64,000 bases of DNA from Brachypterus glaber. Its lineage: Eukaryota; Arthropoda; Insecta; Coleoptera; Kateretidae. This document shows positions 22,248 to 33,711 of this stretch, piece after piece. The notes beneath the pieces were generated by a model. That model was not told the DNA's origin, made no database searches, and worked only from the letters and a program-made list of their open reading frames with translations. How positions within the stretch are numbered: the stretch's first letter is position 1; every line of letters starts with the position of its first letter. The position numbers were made by a program, and so were the translations under genes. The DNA is taken from contig OY294047.1 in assembly GCA_958510825.1 (NCBI GenBank), positions 51,381,365 to 51,445,364 on the forward strand. Direction: 5' to 3'.

Positions 22248-22405
22248 GGGAACGTTCAAGTATTATGTAGTGCATATTTTGATCATTTTGGACCCCCACC
22301 CCCTCCTGTAACGCTATTTTCCTATACCATTAACATGGGCTTAACACTCCAAAGTAATACACCACCACCCCCCCTAGGAGCGTTACGGAATACTTGCACG
22401 TTCCC
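22248..22405. mobile_element. family D MITE, copy 4 (short form)
   Basis: GGGAACGTTCAAGTATTATG at the left and TTACGGAATACTTGCACGTT at the right are inverted. Inner CCCCCACCCCCTCCTGTAACG and its partner make a second layer. It closely matches copy 5 at 48802 in length. Confidence 0.8.
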
Positions 22406-22489
22406 TATTTAGTAACGAAAATTACCCAATCTAAATATAACGATTTGCACTTATGCCTATGTGGTTTTTTTTACCAACAAACATGATAT

Positions 22490-22975
22490 GGAAAAGATCC
22501 ATAAAATTTAATAAAATTACAATAAATTACATAAAAATTACATATGTAAAAAAATTGCGTAGAATTACATAAAATTATACAAAATTACATGAAATTAATT
22601 AAAATCACAAAAAGTTACATTAAATTATAATAAATTACAATAAATTAAAATAAATTATACGATTACATAATTTTACATAAAATTAAGTAAAATAACATAA
22701 AATTCCATAAAATTGTGTATAATTACAATCAATTACATGAAATAAATAAAATATATAAATAAATTGCGTAAAATTACACAAAGTTATACAAAATTACATA
22801 AAATTATTTATTTATATTAAAATAAATTACTTTTACATAATATTATATAGAATAAATCGTATAAAATTACATCAAATTACATACAACTGCGTAAAATTAC
22901 AAAAAAATGCACAAAATCATATATAATTACGTAAAATTACATAAAAGTAGGTAAAATTACATGTGTTTTTCAATA
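22490..22975. repeat. degenerate 10-11 bp AT satellite
   Basis: About 480 bp made almost entirely of variants of TAAAATTACA (for example ATAAAATTACATAAAATTAC), spaced about 10-11 bp or multiples. Few G or C bases interrupt it. The A-tracts recur close to one helical turn, which would be expected to bend DNA. Confidence 0.8.
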
Positions 22976-24169
22976 AAAAATAATAATAATAATGTTAAAT
23001 ATTTTACATTATTTTACATAAAATTAAATGTAAATATAAGTAAAATTTTCTCACTGAAATAGGAATGAGAACTTTTGGTAGGCGATAAAGTATTCTGTCG
23101 TAGCGTTGTGGATGGCGAATTGCTGTTCCTGGCTTTGAGGTTATACGTGTTTCTGATTGTGGTCAAATGAGGTCTCCGGTCCCATCTCGTTGAGAGTTAT
23201 AGGAGACTAGATTAGTTTGAATTTGTGAATTTATACAAACATCGCCTGGTCTAATCTGCATTTTAGAATGCTTATGACATCGTGACATGTTTATGACCAA
23301 AACTAAATACATACAAAGTAAAATAAAATAGTAGTAGTGATTTTCAACGTAAAATGCAAAGATTAGAATGAGATACGTAACGTATAATACGTTGGGCTTT
23401 TTTAGTACATGTTTTATAAACAGTAGTCGGCGTAAACTCAGTTATGACTCATCAACGTTAAAAATAAACACAGAAACATATGCTTACGGAATAATTTTGC
23501 CGAATTATGAGGGAATTTTTTATAAAGGTTACTAAATTGAAACATTTTACGACTAATTTGTCATACACAACAATATTGACTATACATATGTATATATATC
23601 GGTAATAAAATTTGGTTAAATTGTGGATACCTTTTTTTAATAAACTATTGATAAATAATACCTAAAAATTACTCCTTTTAGTAAAATATTTCAATGTTAA
23701 ATAGGTATGATAAAAAACCCAAATATTTTAATGAAACATCCTTTTTAAAATTTTAAACTAGGTCTACTTCAATAAAATGTGTAAAACTGGTTTTCTTCAG
23801 TGTTACATGAATCCTTTTTGCTTGACAAGCTACTATTTATGTTGACAGCCATGTTTTTATAGATCTTGATCAAATGTTTCAGATCGTTATCTTTTTTTAA
23901 CAAAAACTTATAAAATTATGTAGGCATTTTTACCCATTGTATAAAATAACAGTTGTCTACCTGAAAAATATAAATATTCATGTCATAATGAGTTTTAAAA
24001 TCTCATAAATCTACGTTAAAAGTGTGCTCAAAAAGGCGTATACGCCATAACCATTATAAGTTAAAGACAACACAGGAAAAACGATCTAACTTTTCATTTT
24101 GTTTCTTAGTCTAATTTATTCCTTACAATGTCATTTTTTAATTAACATAATTTATAAAAAAAAGATTAA
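22976..24169. other. unassigned AT-rich DNA
   Basis: The stretch has a slightly less AT-rich part at 23040-23270 but no frame longer than 60 codons and no repeat recognised. Confidence 0.4.
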
Positions 24170-25240
24170 AAAAAACTTTTCGCAAACAAAAATTAACCGA
24201 CTTCTATGTATCTAAAAAGTAAAAAATAATTTCACTATTCCCTAAATTAATTACTAACAATTATTTTTTTATTATTTTATCATTGTTTGCTGTGAGATTG
24301 GCACCGACTTAAATATTTTTTATTTTTTACTTTTTAGAGACACAGAAGTCGGTTAATTTTTTTTTGCGGAAAGTTTTTATTTTTTACTTTTTAGAGACAC
24401 AGAACTTGTAGATTTTTAACGTCATCTAAGCTAAATTATAACTGTCCTTCCATATCGACAAGCTGCTGACGTCACAACGCACTGTTAGTGCGTTTGGACG
24501 TCATTATCTTCAAGATAAATTTCTAAAAAATATTTATTTATTTATTTATTTATTTATTTTTTTAGTTACACAGTATCATGGAGAGCCCCAAATAAGCTTA
24601 TTGCTTGTGCTAGGGGCTCCCCATTAATTTTGACAAATATAATCCAAAATTTCAGCAGTCTTCCAATTCATGTGGACTTGCTAGGTGTGGTACTCCATTT
24701 CTATAGTAATATTTTTATTTCAGCGCCCAAGAGCCCAACCAACCTTATTTTAAGCGAAATACTAAAAAAAAATCTTGTTATATTTTAAGCGTTAAGTGAT
24801 AATCAAATAACGCCTTATGGTAAAATCACAAAATTTATCATTTTTTCTTGGTATTTTAATATTACAGGTCCAGAGAATCAAGTTTAGCGGCATTTAAAAG
24901 ATTTTTGGTCTGCCGTAATATGTAAGTGACCCCTTAATCAAATTATCCGGCTTATTCGAGTTATCCGATATTTTTCTAAAAATTTGGTTAGTATCAGAAC
25001 CAAATTAAGCCGTTTTTAAGTGAAATTGCGTTAAAATTATTAGATTTATCTTAATTATCTGGCTTACCCGGCATTATCCGAGCGTCAAATTAAAACGGGA
25101 CCACCTCATGAATGCCCTCTTTAAGTTGCAAAAAGTTTCATCAATTCCGTGTATTCGTTCCAAAGTTATGCGGGAACAAACATAAAAAAAAAGTCACACG
25201 TCGAATTGAGAACCTCCTCCTTTTTGGAAGTCGGTTAATT
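24170..25240. repeat. composite repeat with AAGTCGGTTAA termini
   Basis: AAAAATTAACCGACTTCTAT (about 24190) is mirrored by ACAGAAGTCGGTTAATTTTT (about 24344), with TTTTTACTTTTTAGAGACAC repeated twice (near 24326 and 24385). At the far end GAATTGAGAACCTCCTCCTT and GGAAGTCGGTTAATT (about 25204-25238) form a terminus that I remember as common in insect genomes. An orphan retroelement 3' end (24532-24623) is nested inside. The exact element boundaries are uncertain. Confidence 0.5.
24532..24623 (-). mobile_element. orphan retroelement 3' end with conserved 45-nt hairpin
   Basis: A TTTA array (24532-24560) lies next to a hairpin at 24579-24623 with stem TGGAGAGCCCC / GGGGCTCCCCA and inner AAGC/GCTT pairs. 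The same hairpin is at 58238-58282 in the other orientation, also followed by an AAAT-type tail. Read on the minus strand, the order hairpin then tail fits the 3' terminus of a LINE or a SINE using it. No RT coding is attached. Confidence 0.65.
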
Positions 25241-26839
25241 AATTAATTTATAACAATATTGATAAAAACAATAAAATAAATAAATTTAAAAAAATCTGAT
25301 GTTCTTGCAATAAAGTAGAAACTATTTTTAAAATGTAATAAGAATTAATTTTTAAATAAATATTACTAATTATTAAATGCAATTAAGGTCAAAATTTTGT
25401 TTTTGTATATAAGTTAAATATTCTAAAGCTGTTAAATGGAAGGGTTTAGGTAAATTTTACCGTTGCGTATATTGAGATGTCTTTTAAAAACAAAAAAATA
25501 GTATACTTAGATCGTTATTCCCGTGACGTCTTGGGATGTTTTTTAAAAGTCCACTTGCCCACTGCTCAAATAAAATTTATTTAATTTCTTGTTCTGCAAT
25601 ATTTCGTAATTTTATTATTTATTACACTGAGAAACCTTTATTGACATTTCAAGTACCTTAAAACGCGTGGAAAATTAATTTTTCTGAACTCAAGTCGTAA
25701 ATTAGGCTCTAAAACAGATAGATATTAAAATTAACATTTTTCGGCGTGTCAAATGAGAAAAATCACGTTTCTAATTGAAAGTTTATGTGAAGTTGAGTCG
25801 TAATTTTTAATTACGGTAATTAATATCTGTGTGGTATCTCTTGCTTAATATTATACAGGGTATAACAAAAACACTTTTATACAGAATTATAGTTCCATAA
25901 AATAATTTTTTTGCCCGACCAAGATTAAAACCTAATTTTACGCTTTCATTTTCGGGACTAAACTTGCCGTTTTTCTCCCAAGGGAATAAAAATCACGGCA
26001 ACCTTGATAATATTAAAATATTATACTTACTATGTACTTTGCTGGTTCAAAAATTAGGTTTGGTGATGTTTTGTAATAAATTAGCGATTCAAACCAATTT
26101 ATTTGATTTTAACAAAGAAAACCTTTAAAAATAACATTGTTATAACAATTTATACATAACTTAAAATTTATCATCTTCGTCCATATTTTTGACGTTTTTG
26201 TCAACCATATTAAAAAACAATTGAAATCGCGATAGCCGAGAAACTGACATTTCGCAATTTATCTTGATTAAATTACGAAAATAAAACAACCGATTTTAGA
26301 CGCATGGTTTCCGAATTTGACCAAACTTTAACTAGGCACTATAGCCACTAAACTTATTAGTTGGCACTACTGGAAGCACGCAAAATTTAAATAATTTTTA
26401 AATAAAATCAAATGGTTGAATCCTCCCACTGGTCGAAACATACCCACTCTCCCCTATGGCTTTTTCTACTAGCAGGGTAATATTCTGGGATGCACTTTTA
26501 AATCTCTTTGTATAAAAAAAGTTATAATTAGCCGAAGAAACATTAAAAGTATAAAACAACTTCCATTTTTAAATCGTTCATTTTGTTTTAACTAAAGGTT
26601 AAATCTCAAATTAATAGTCTCCCGCTTAAAATCGAAAGTTTCAACTTTGTAAAACAAATGAATATTCATTTAAAACAAAAGCTTTTAATTTCAAGTTGGC
26701 GATAGCAAAGTAGAAAAAAACTTGACAATCGGTTGTTGCTTTGTGTCTCATCGGCCAGTATCAACAAGTTGCTGAGCTTTTTTTCTGGCTGTAAATACAA
26801 ACAAGTCGTAAAGATTTAAGAGCTTCGGATTCCATTATA
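25241..26839. other. unassigned AT-rich DNA
   Basis: About 1.6 kb with no supportable feature. Confidence 0.4.
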
Positions 26840-26976
26840 CTGTGCGGTCCAAAAGTCACCCCCTCCCTCTTCTTAACTTTTGAGAGTGGAGATATCGACT
26901 TAAAAGTTAGAACTCGTAAATAAGACAACTTAACTATCTTTTTGCACATATTTGATATTTTCAGCTCCTAAAATGT
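26840..26976 (+). mobile_element. family B fragment (left arm only)
   Basis: CTGTGCGGTCCAAAAGTCAC after TA, then TCGACTTAAAAGTTAGAACT and TTTTCAGCTCCTAAAATG match the first 135 bp of family B. The rest of the element is absent. Confidence 0.7.
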
Positions 26977-27654
26977 ATCAATTTTTTTTTTAATTGTCCG
27001 ATTTTGCTGAAATTTGGTATAAAGCCCTCTTTTGTTTATCTTAATGTAGACCAATACCCAAAAACTTCAAAAAAAATCAAAATGGCGGAATAAAATGGCC
27101 GATTTATTTTTTGGTATGGACTACCCAAGAGTATAGTCAGCGACAAGGAAACGATTTTATTTCAGACAAACTAAACAATATAAAAATATAATATTTTTCT
27201 TTATTTTTCTGTAGCACTGATTTTAAACAAAAGCCTGTAAATAAGCGTTGAAAAAAGCAACGTTTTTCAATATTTTTTTATCTAAAGTTAATGGAAAAGT
27301 GACTAAGCCATTTATTATTTGCTTTTATGAAAATTGTTTTAAAATCATTGGTGCGGATATTAAAAGAGAAATAACTAACTAGTAGCAGTTTTTAATTATA
27401 AATTATTAAAAGTATCAAAGTAATCAGAAAATGTAATTAAACTAATGAATGCTTTTCTTTTTCCGTTTTCTTTTTAAATTAAAAACATATACTGAAAAAA
27501 AAATAGTAAATAAATAAATAAAGATAACTACACAACAAATTAATTAAGGATCAGTTAGCTCTAGTTCACTTTCCAAGTGGTAACGCCACCAATATAGTAT
27601 TCTTACAGAATAATACACAAAAAAAAAAACAAAAATTAACCAAAAATTAACTAA
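26977..27654. other. unassigned spacer
   Basis: Nothing supportable. Near 27070 AAAATGGCGGAATAAAATGG is a short imperfect repeat. Confidence 0.4.
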
Positions 27655-28855
27655 AAATAATAATAATAATAATAATAATAATTTATTCATTCCAATAGAT
27701 CATGTACATGATATAGGACAAGTCAACGTGTAGGTATACATAAATAATTAAATACATTTAATATAAAACTTAGCTAATTAAAACATATAATAAAGGTATG
27801 TAACAGTTAAAAACGATATGCTAAAAATTCATCAATCGAATAAAATGCATTTGAAATCAAAACATCTTTGATTGATTTAACATACAAAGAATATTTTAAA
27901 TTTTTAATTATGTGAGGCACTTTATTGTATAATATAGCACCATAATAAAAAGGATTCTGTTTAGACATCTGCAGATTATGTCTGGGGAGTAGAACATTCT
28001 CAGCATTACGGGTATTATAATTATGATTATTCTTAAATAAGTCAAAGGCATTTAAATTTGATCTCACAAACTTTAAAATTTCAAAGATATAAAGGGAGGG
28101 AAATGTTAAGAGGTTTTCATTAATAAAAGTGTTTCTGCAGGAATCGCGATACTTTAGTCCGTACATATTACGTATTGCTCTTTTCTGTATAACAAATACT
28201 CGATTTGCTTCGGTAGAATTACCCCACAAAATTAAACCATAACGCACTATAGACAAAAAGTTAGACATATAAAAAACACGTACAACATTCTTGTTGCAAA
28301 TTTGACTAAGACGTTTTTAAGCAAAACAATTACTAGAGCATTTTTTGCATACATAGTCAACATGTTCTTTCCAATTTAAGGACATGTCAACATGTATCCC
28401 CAAGACTTTAGTGGATGTAACCTGATGAATGCTTTTGTTGTTTAATTTAATAAGATTGCTTTCCTTGTAATGTGCTGCGTAAGGATAGAATTGCATAGCG
28501 ACAGTTTTATCTTGATTTAAAACTAAATTATTTCTGGCAAAAAAGTCTGAAATATTGTGTAGATTATTTTGCAACAATTTAACAACAAGCTCTCTATCAC
28601 AGTTAGATGAAACTAATGTAAAGTCATCAGAAAAGGCACACCAAAATATTTCCAAAACTAAGTCAATATCATTACAGTACAACAAAAATAAAAGTGGGCC
28701 CAATACACTGCCTTGAGGAACGCCTATTTCAATATCAAGCTCTTCCGATAAAACTCCAAAAAAATCAACTATCTGTTTCCTATTTTTCAGATAATCTCTC
28801 AAAATTTCCAGACACTTTCCGCGCAGACCATAAAATTCCAGCTTTATAATAGTAT

Positions 28856-28856
<1 letters not shown>
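27655..28856 (-). mobile_element. LINE family Y, truncated copy
   Basis: On the minus strand: reverse-transcriptase coding from about 28850 to 27807, a 3' UTR (27806-27692) with the palindrome ATCATGTACATGAT at 27699-27712, and a tail of AAT triplets (27690-27655). The 5' side ends abruptly at 28856 against the tail of another LINE. The coding is homologous to 52113-53184. Confidence 0.85.
27807..28850 (-). pseudogene. LINE family Y reverse transcriptase with one nonsense codon
   Basis: Coding begins in the RT fingers/palm (KLEFYGLRGKCLEILRDYL, reading upstream of 28802), then IGVPQGSVLGPLLFLLYCND, then FSDD at about 28623-28634 in place of the usual YADD (both Asp kept), and the LGIHVD box. 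A TAA at 28317-28319 interrupts the frame; the next codons continue in the same frame through KRLSQICNKN to the C-terminal HNYNTR motif and the natural end at 27807. So one point change, not a frameshift, separates the two halves. The final residues YSIDEFL match YALNEFL in the other copy. The N-terminal part and any endonuclease domain are missing. Confidence 0.85.
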
Positions 28857-28903
<47 letters not shown>

Positions 28904-29548
28904 TTGCCCAACAGCTAGTGCCAAACAGGACAGTTATAACAACTATATAAAAATATATGTAAAAAAAAATAACAGAATTTACTTAATTAAAATTACTTAA
29001 TATAAACCTTAAAATATTTGTAAAAAAAATAACAAAATGTTCTTAATTAATATTGTCTAATATAAACCTTAACGTATCAAAATTTATATCACAGAGCTCA
29101 GAAATATCATTGAAGTTACTGCAAATAATATAAATAGGAGAGATAAACAAAATGTTGGTTCTAGCTCTGGAAGTATAAAAAGTAAGTTCGTTTCTAGAAT
29201 TAGCTCTCGGTATCAGAAATTCTATTTTGTTTAACAAATAAGTACAATCCAACTTATTATGTAGTAGTTTAAAAAGAATACATATAGATGATGCTTTGCG
29301 TCTGTGTTCTAATGATTTGAAATTAAATCTTAACAAAAGGGCTGTGTGGTCAGTACCCTGAGATGGATATCGACCGTCTTCTTTAAAACACACGTATTTT
29401 AAGAAACGTCTTTGAACACCTTCCACTTCTTTCTTATCAGTATCATAGTGTGGGTACCAAATTATAGAGCAATATTCTAATTTGGATCTAATAAGTGAAT
29501 GATATAATAAATTGAGGCTATAATTGCTAGAAAAATCTTTATGATCCA
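28857..29548 (-). mobile_element. LINE family X, truncated copy with long AAAT tail
   Basis: The minus-strand tail is about 12 AAAT units (28905-28857), preceded by GGCACTAGCTGTTGGGCAAT, comparable to GTGCAAACTGTTGGGTAAAT in the copy at 10000. Coding lies upstream on the minus strand. The 5' breakpoint is near 29548. The tail abuts the truncated 5' side of family Y, so both elements read head-to-tail on the same strand. Confidence 0.85.
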
Positions 29549-29549
29549 A
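29043..29549 (-). pseudogene. LINE family X reverse transcriptase, C-terminal third
   Basis: A 168-codon frame starts mid-protein (the first codon is TTG) with KDFSSNYSLNLLYHSLIRSK and contains CSIIWYPHYD, RRFLKYVCFKEDGRYPSQG and KLLHNKLDCTYLL, matching the broken copy at 10002-10777. This is the thumb and C-terminal region after the palm; the catalytic boxes are not included. The frame is uninterrupted to its natural stop, so this copy is fairly young although truncated. Confidence 0.85.
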
Positions 29550-30177
29550 GGACGAGAAATAAAGTCCAAACCGAGCGAGTTTTCTCGTCCGTATATCTCA
29601 CGCTATTTTCTATTCGCTTGTAAACATATTTTTAACAAAAAAAGGTAAAAATAATAAGTAAAATTAGTTTTAATTGGTTATGTCAGTTATCTGACAATTT
29701 TCCATGAGGGACCGCAAAAGTAAAACAAAAGACGAACACAACCGCCATGCAATTTTTCGTAAGGGACCGAAAAAGTACTTTGAGGGCTGCAGCCACCCAA
29801 AATAAAACAAAAGACACTCTTAAAAAAAAATGTCACTTTTAGTTAATATTTCTAACCGAAAAATGTCATTTTGGAATGTTCGCAAGAAAGAGAATTTTAA
29901 CCTAATGAGCCACCCTCTTTCCGTATGAAAAAAAATACTCATGGACCAAAGTATGATTTTGGAACTTTTAAGAGCCTATCAAATTTATAGTTTTGGGAAA
30001 AAATCAAAATAGTATTTTTCTTAAGATACTAGACCAAAAATTAAGCGAATAAGCTAATTCAAGGCACTCTAGATTTAAAATAAAAATTTAAATAAAAATG
30101 ACATGATCTGTCAAAAATTGACAAGTGACAAATGCTTGTTCTCAGAATTGATTTCTGAATCAAAATATGTAAATATA
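29549..30177. other. unassigned spacer
   Basis: A pair of GAGGGACCGCAAAAGTAA / AAGGGACCGAAAAAGTA words (29706, 29761) each followed by AAAACAAAAGAC suggests a local duplication with a step of about 55-100 bp. Nothing else. Confidence 0.4.
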
Positions 30178-30363
30178 TACGGGGTATTCCATTTAAAAAT
30201 CGAAAGTTCGATTCATTTTCGGCGAAACCGGAAGTGTCAAAAAAAATCCAACTATGTCAAAAAATCCTAAATTATACATAATATAGCTCCTGCGAATTTC
30301 ACGAACCTGTCTAAAAAAATAAAAAAGTTAAGGGTGGTGAGCCACCTTCCTGAAACACCCGGT
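30178..30363. mobile_element. MITE with TACNGGGTNTT ends
   Basis: The left end TACGGGGTATTCC and the inverse of the right end (GAAACACCCGGTA) match at 10 of 13 positions and begin with TA. About 186 bp, non-coding. Confidence 0.5.
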
Positions 30364-31026
30364 ATAGTATAAATGTATGTAATTACTTTTTTTGTGTATA
30401 TCAGGTTTTTATTTTTTCGGTATAAATATTTTAGTATATAATTTGTACCTCGGCCGTTTTTTAGTAGTATCTATCAAGAATATTGGATATACCTAGGGGA
30501 ATTAGATAGCTTGTGTTGGCAGACTGTTTTCTGTACATAAATTTCACCTTTACAGACCTTTTTCCCGACCCTTTGGCCAATCTTTATTGGCATTTGTACA
30601 TGAAGTAAAGCCTTGCCTGAAATAAGAAAAGAAAATATATTAGCTACCGACCATATACAGTCGGTGGGTCTAATAAGTGGTTAAAACATAGTTATTATAA
30701 TAGTGTGCTCTAGAATAGTATTATACGGTATTTTCGAATAATTCAAAATTGCCAAAAAAGTCCTAGACAAAACATTGATTCATGTGTTTGATGAAAAATC
30801 AGAAACTTTGAAAATGTCCGTCTTTCCGTCGGTGTATTTGAAGAAAAAATAGTACCTATTTTTTATGGCCAAAAAAAAAATTGTTTGGCTTAAATTCACC
30901 TGTTAGCAAGAAAAAATTTACATGTAGACAGGTCCATTCCGAAATACAAGACAGATGTCTTTATTAGATCAGACCCATAATCTATAAAGGGGCGATAGAG
31001 ACTATCGAAAAACCAGCTGAACAATT
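30364..31026. other. unassigned spacer
   Basis: Nothing supportable. Confidence 0.4.
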
Positions 31027-31732
31027 GCAAGCACCTTGTCAAAACTCGGCACTAGGTACTAATTTGAAACGTTTTGAAATAGGAAGTTGTGTGAACAGGC
31101 AACCATTAATACACCTGCGTGTTGCATAATTTATTAAAGTTTGAAAGTCTGTATCTCCAAAACGTTATATTCTAGCAAAAACTGCATATAACATTTTTTG
31201 TAGGGCTTAAAAAGAGCTTTAATTTGAAATATACTTTTTTGAAATCGGTTCATAAGTGAGTTGCTAAAAACACATTTTAATGCTTTAAACGCTAATATCC
31301 CGAAAACAATGTATTTTAGGAACAAATTGTATAAAATTTTTTGAGCCATTTAAAAAAATCTCTCATGTAAGTAATAAATTAATAAAATACAATAATAATT
31401 AACTTGATTATAACCAAAAAACGCTAAAAATAGGCGTTTTACCCCATTCTTACCCCCTTACCCCCAATAGTTTACCCCCAAAATCTAATCAGCTCTTCAA
31501 AATATGATAAGAAACAATATTCAAAATACCGCTTGTCGATATCTTTTTTAGAAATGGAGTTAGCGAGTTTACACCCAGACAGACAGGCAGACGGACGCAT
31601 TTTTTTTACTGATTACAACTCAGAAAGGTCTAAAACGTCGAGAAATGTGAAAAAAAAACATGGTCAAAGATTTTGACTTGTCGGCGAAGATTTCGATACA
31701 TCGGCACTCTTAATAGTACTAAGTGCCGATGT
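31027..31732 (-). mobile_element. family C element, copy 1
   Basis: The right terminus (31698-31732) is a hairpin of ACATCGGCAC and GTGCCGATGT with a 15-bp loop; the left side has GCAAGCACCTTGTC then CTCGGCAC. Between them are a CAGACAGACAGG microsatellite, a GGGGGTAA/TTACCCCC region and a 230-bp conserved block. The same set, in reverse order, occurs at 37478-38183. No coding is convincing. Confidence 0.75.
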
Positions 31733-32581
31733 AAAATCAACCCCGAAATAAACCTTGGAGTTGCTAGCCAGTCCCCCAGGAGGCCTAGATAACAGAAGGT
31801 GATCGTATTTCACAAATTATTACCTACTCGAAAAAACATTGTGTTGTGGCGCTTCGGCCCTTTTTTGTTTGAAAAACCATCTAAGCATTTTCGACTTTTT
31901 ACCGATGTTTAATCCATGTTTTGGCTTTTAAACACCAGGGGGCTATGTCGGTTAGACCGTATTCACTAACTGGTCCTTAAGAATTTGACGTAATTTATTT
32001 ATGTTGACTGTATCTTTTTTGAAGGTTTATTTCGTGCATATTAATGGGTCCTTTTTTATTAAATTTTTATTGCCTAGGCATAAATTATTGTTTAATACCA
32101 TTTATTTACATAAACTTCATTTTGAAACGCAGGTTAAATAACAAAATAAAACTTTCCTCCTGGAGGAATCCTCCATAGTAACAGAAATTAACCTATTTTT
32201 TTTATTAATATTGATAATATCCAAACTTTCACTATGATTTTACCAAAAACAATCCCAGGCTACAAATTTTAATAAGGGACTTATATACCCAATTCGAATT
32301 ATTTAGCTCAAATCTTTCTCGAGTTATCGCTATCCGATTGATAGACGGGCAGTATGTAATTATTTTAAATTAAAGGACATTCTTGTTTTTACCATTAATA
32401 GTTTTGTCAGAGAATTTTAATTTCTTTTATTGAAAATTTCTTAATTTTAATACCGACTACTTATTTAATATTTTAATAATGATATTTTCCTTTTAGCGAT
32501 TTTATCACAAATATTTTTCATAAAAACTCCTATCCTATATTAGATATGAAAGAAAATCGTAATGGTTATTTATGGTACTAG
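31733..32581. other. unassigned spacer
   Basis: About 850 bp with no supportable feature. Confidence 0.4.
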
Positions 32582-32670
32582 TGGGTAAAGTAAGATATTG
32601 CCCATGAGAAAATTAATTAGGCGTCAGCCAAGCAGGTTAATTTTCGAGAGGGCAATATCGGTTTACCCAT
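32582..32670. repeat. hairpin, arms about 35 bp
   Basis: TGGGTAAAGTAAGATATTGC pairs with GCAATATCGGTTTACCCA and the stem continues through AAAATTAATT / GGTTAATTTT. The loop is about 18 bp. A short fold-back MITE is the likely origin. Confidence 0.65.
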
Positions 32671-33711
32671 AAAACCTTGTATGGCACACCTAACTTGAGT
32701 TTGCTTATTAAATTAGATTTCTGTGGTTATGCTGCCATATAAGACAGTAAAATTGTACTGTTACATTTCATATAAAAAATACTGTGTATTTGATGTTTTT
32801 TTTATGTAATGTAAGGTAACTAAATAAAAAATTATGTAATTTTTATAAGATCTAGACTGTCTAGACTAGACAGTAATCGTCAAAATCGTCAAAATAGTAA
32901 CGTTATAACTACAGTTTCTATTTTTGACATGAAAAACAGAAATATATGGATTAAAACACTTAAAAGATATTATATTATTTAGTTTATTTAGTTTATTTAA
33001 TTCTTTTTCCTGTATTTAATTAATATACTCTCCATATCTTAAAAGATATAAAAGGCTGTGGTGAAAGGTGGAAAATGGTTTATAAAACAAGGTGAATAAA
33101 ATTCGTAGCATCTACGAGATAAATATCTAAATAAAATTAGGCAAACCTCCATAAATAAATATCACACGAGTGTGATATAAAAATATCAAACTAGTGTGAT
33201 ATGAGGTGTTTTCTAAATAACAAAAGAGTGTGCTAAATGTCATTTTCATAGAGGATCGTAGGAAAAAAAATTTACATCAGGTAATTTCCCTTTATTTTTG
33301 TGTCCAGGTTTCTTGTATTTTTTTTTTAATATTTTTAAATTTTATTACGTTATTTTTACATCCCCTTGTGTTGTAATATTACTACAGCTATATTGTACCT
33401 CGTACATGAAAGATAAAATAAGTGAACGTGATCAAAACTTTAAATATGAAAATTTAATACCGTTGTATTAAACTTTCATAAATTATTATAAACTATAATG
33501 TAGTAAATTACTTCAATACGGGACACCATTAAAACCTAAAAGTGATCAATTTGTTAACTCGAGCTGTAATTATCGATAATATAGAAAACTATAAAATTTT
33601 CAGCCCGTAATGAGGATATTTCATGACTGAAACGCTTTATCGTTAGTCTACTTTAATAAAGAAGCTTTTACACAAAAGCTAAAGCATAAGTTTAAAATGT
33701 AAAAAGCCACG
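32671..33711. other. AT-rich DNA with small repeats
   Basis: An ATATCACACGAGTGTGATAT palindrome lies at 33160-33179 and a near copy follows at 33184. At 33208-33273 is a half copy of the MITE found at 17589. Nothing else. Confidence 0.45.
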
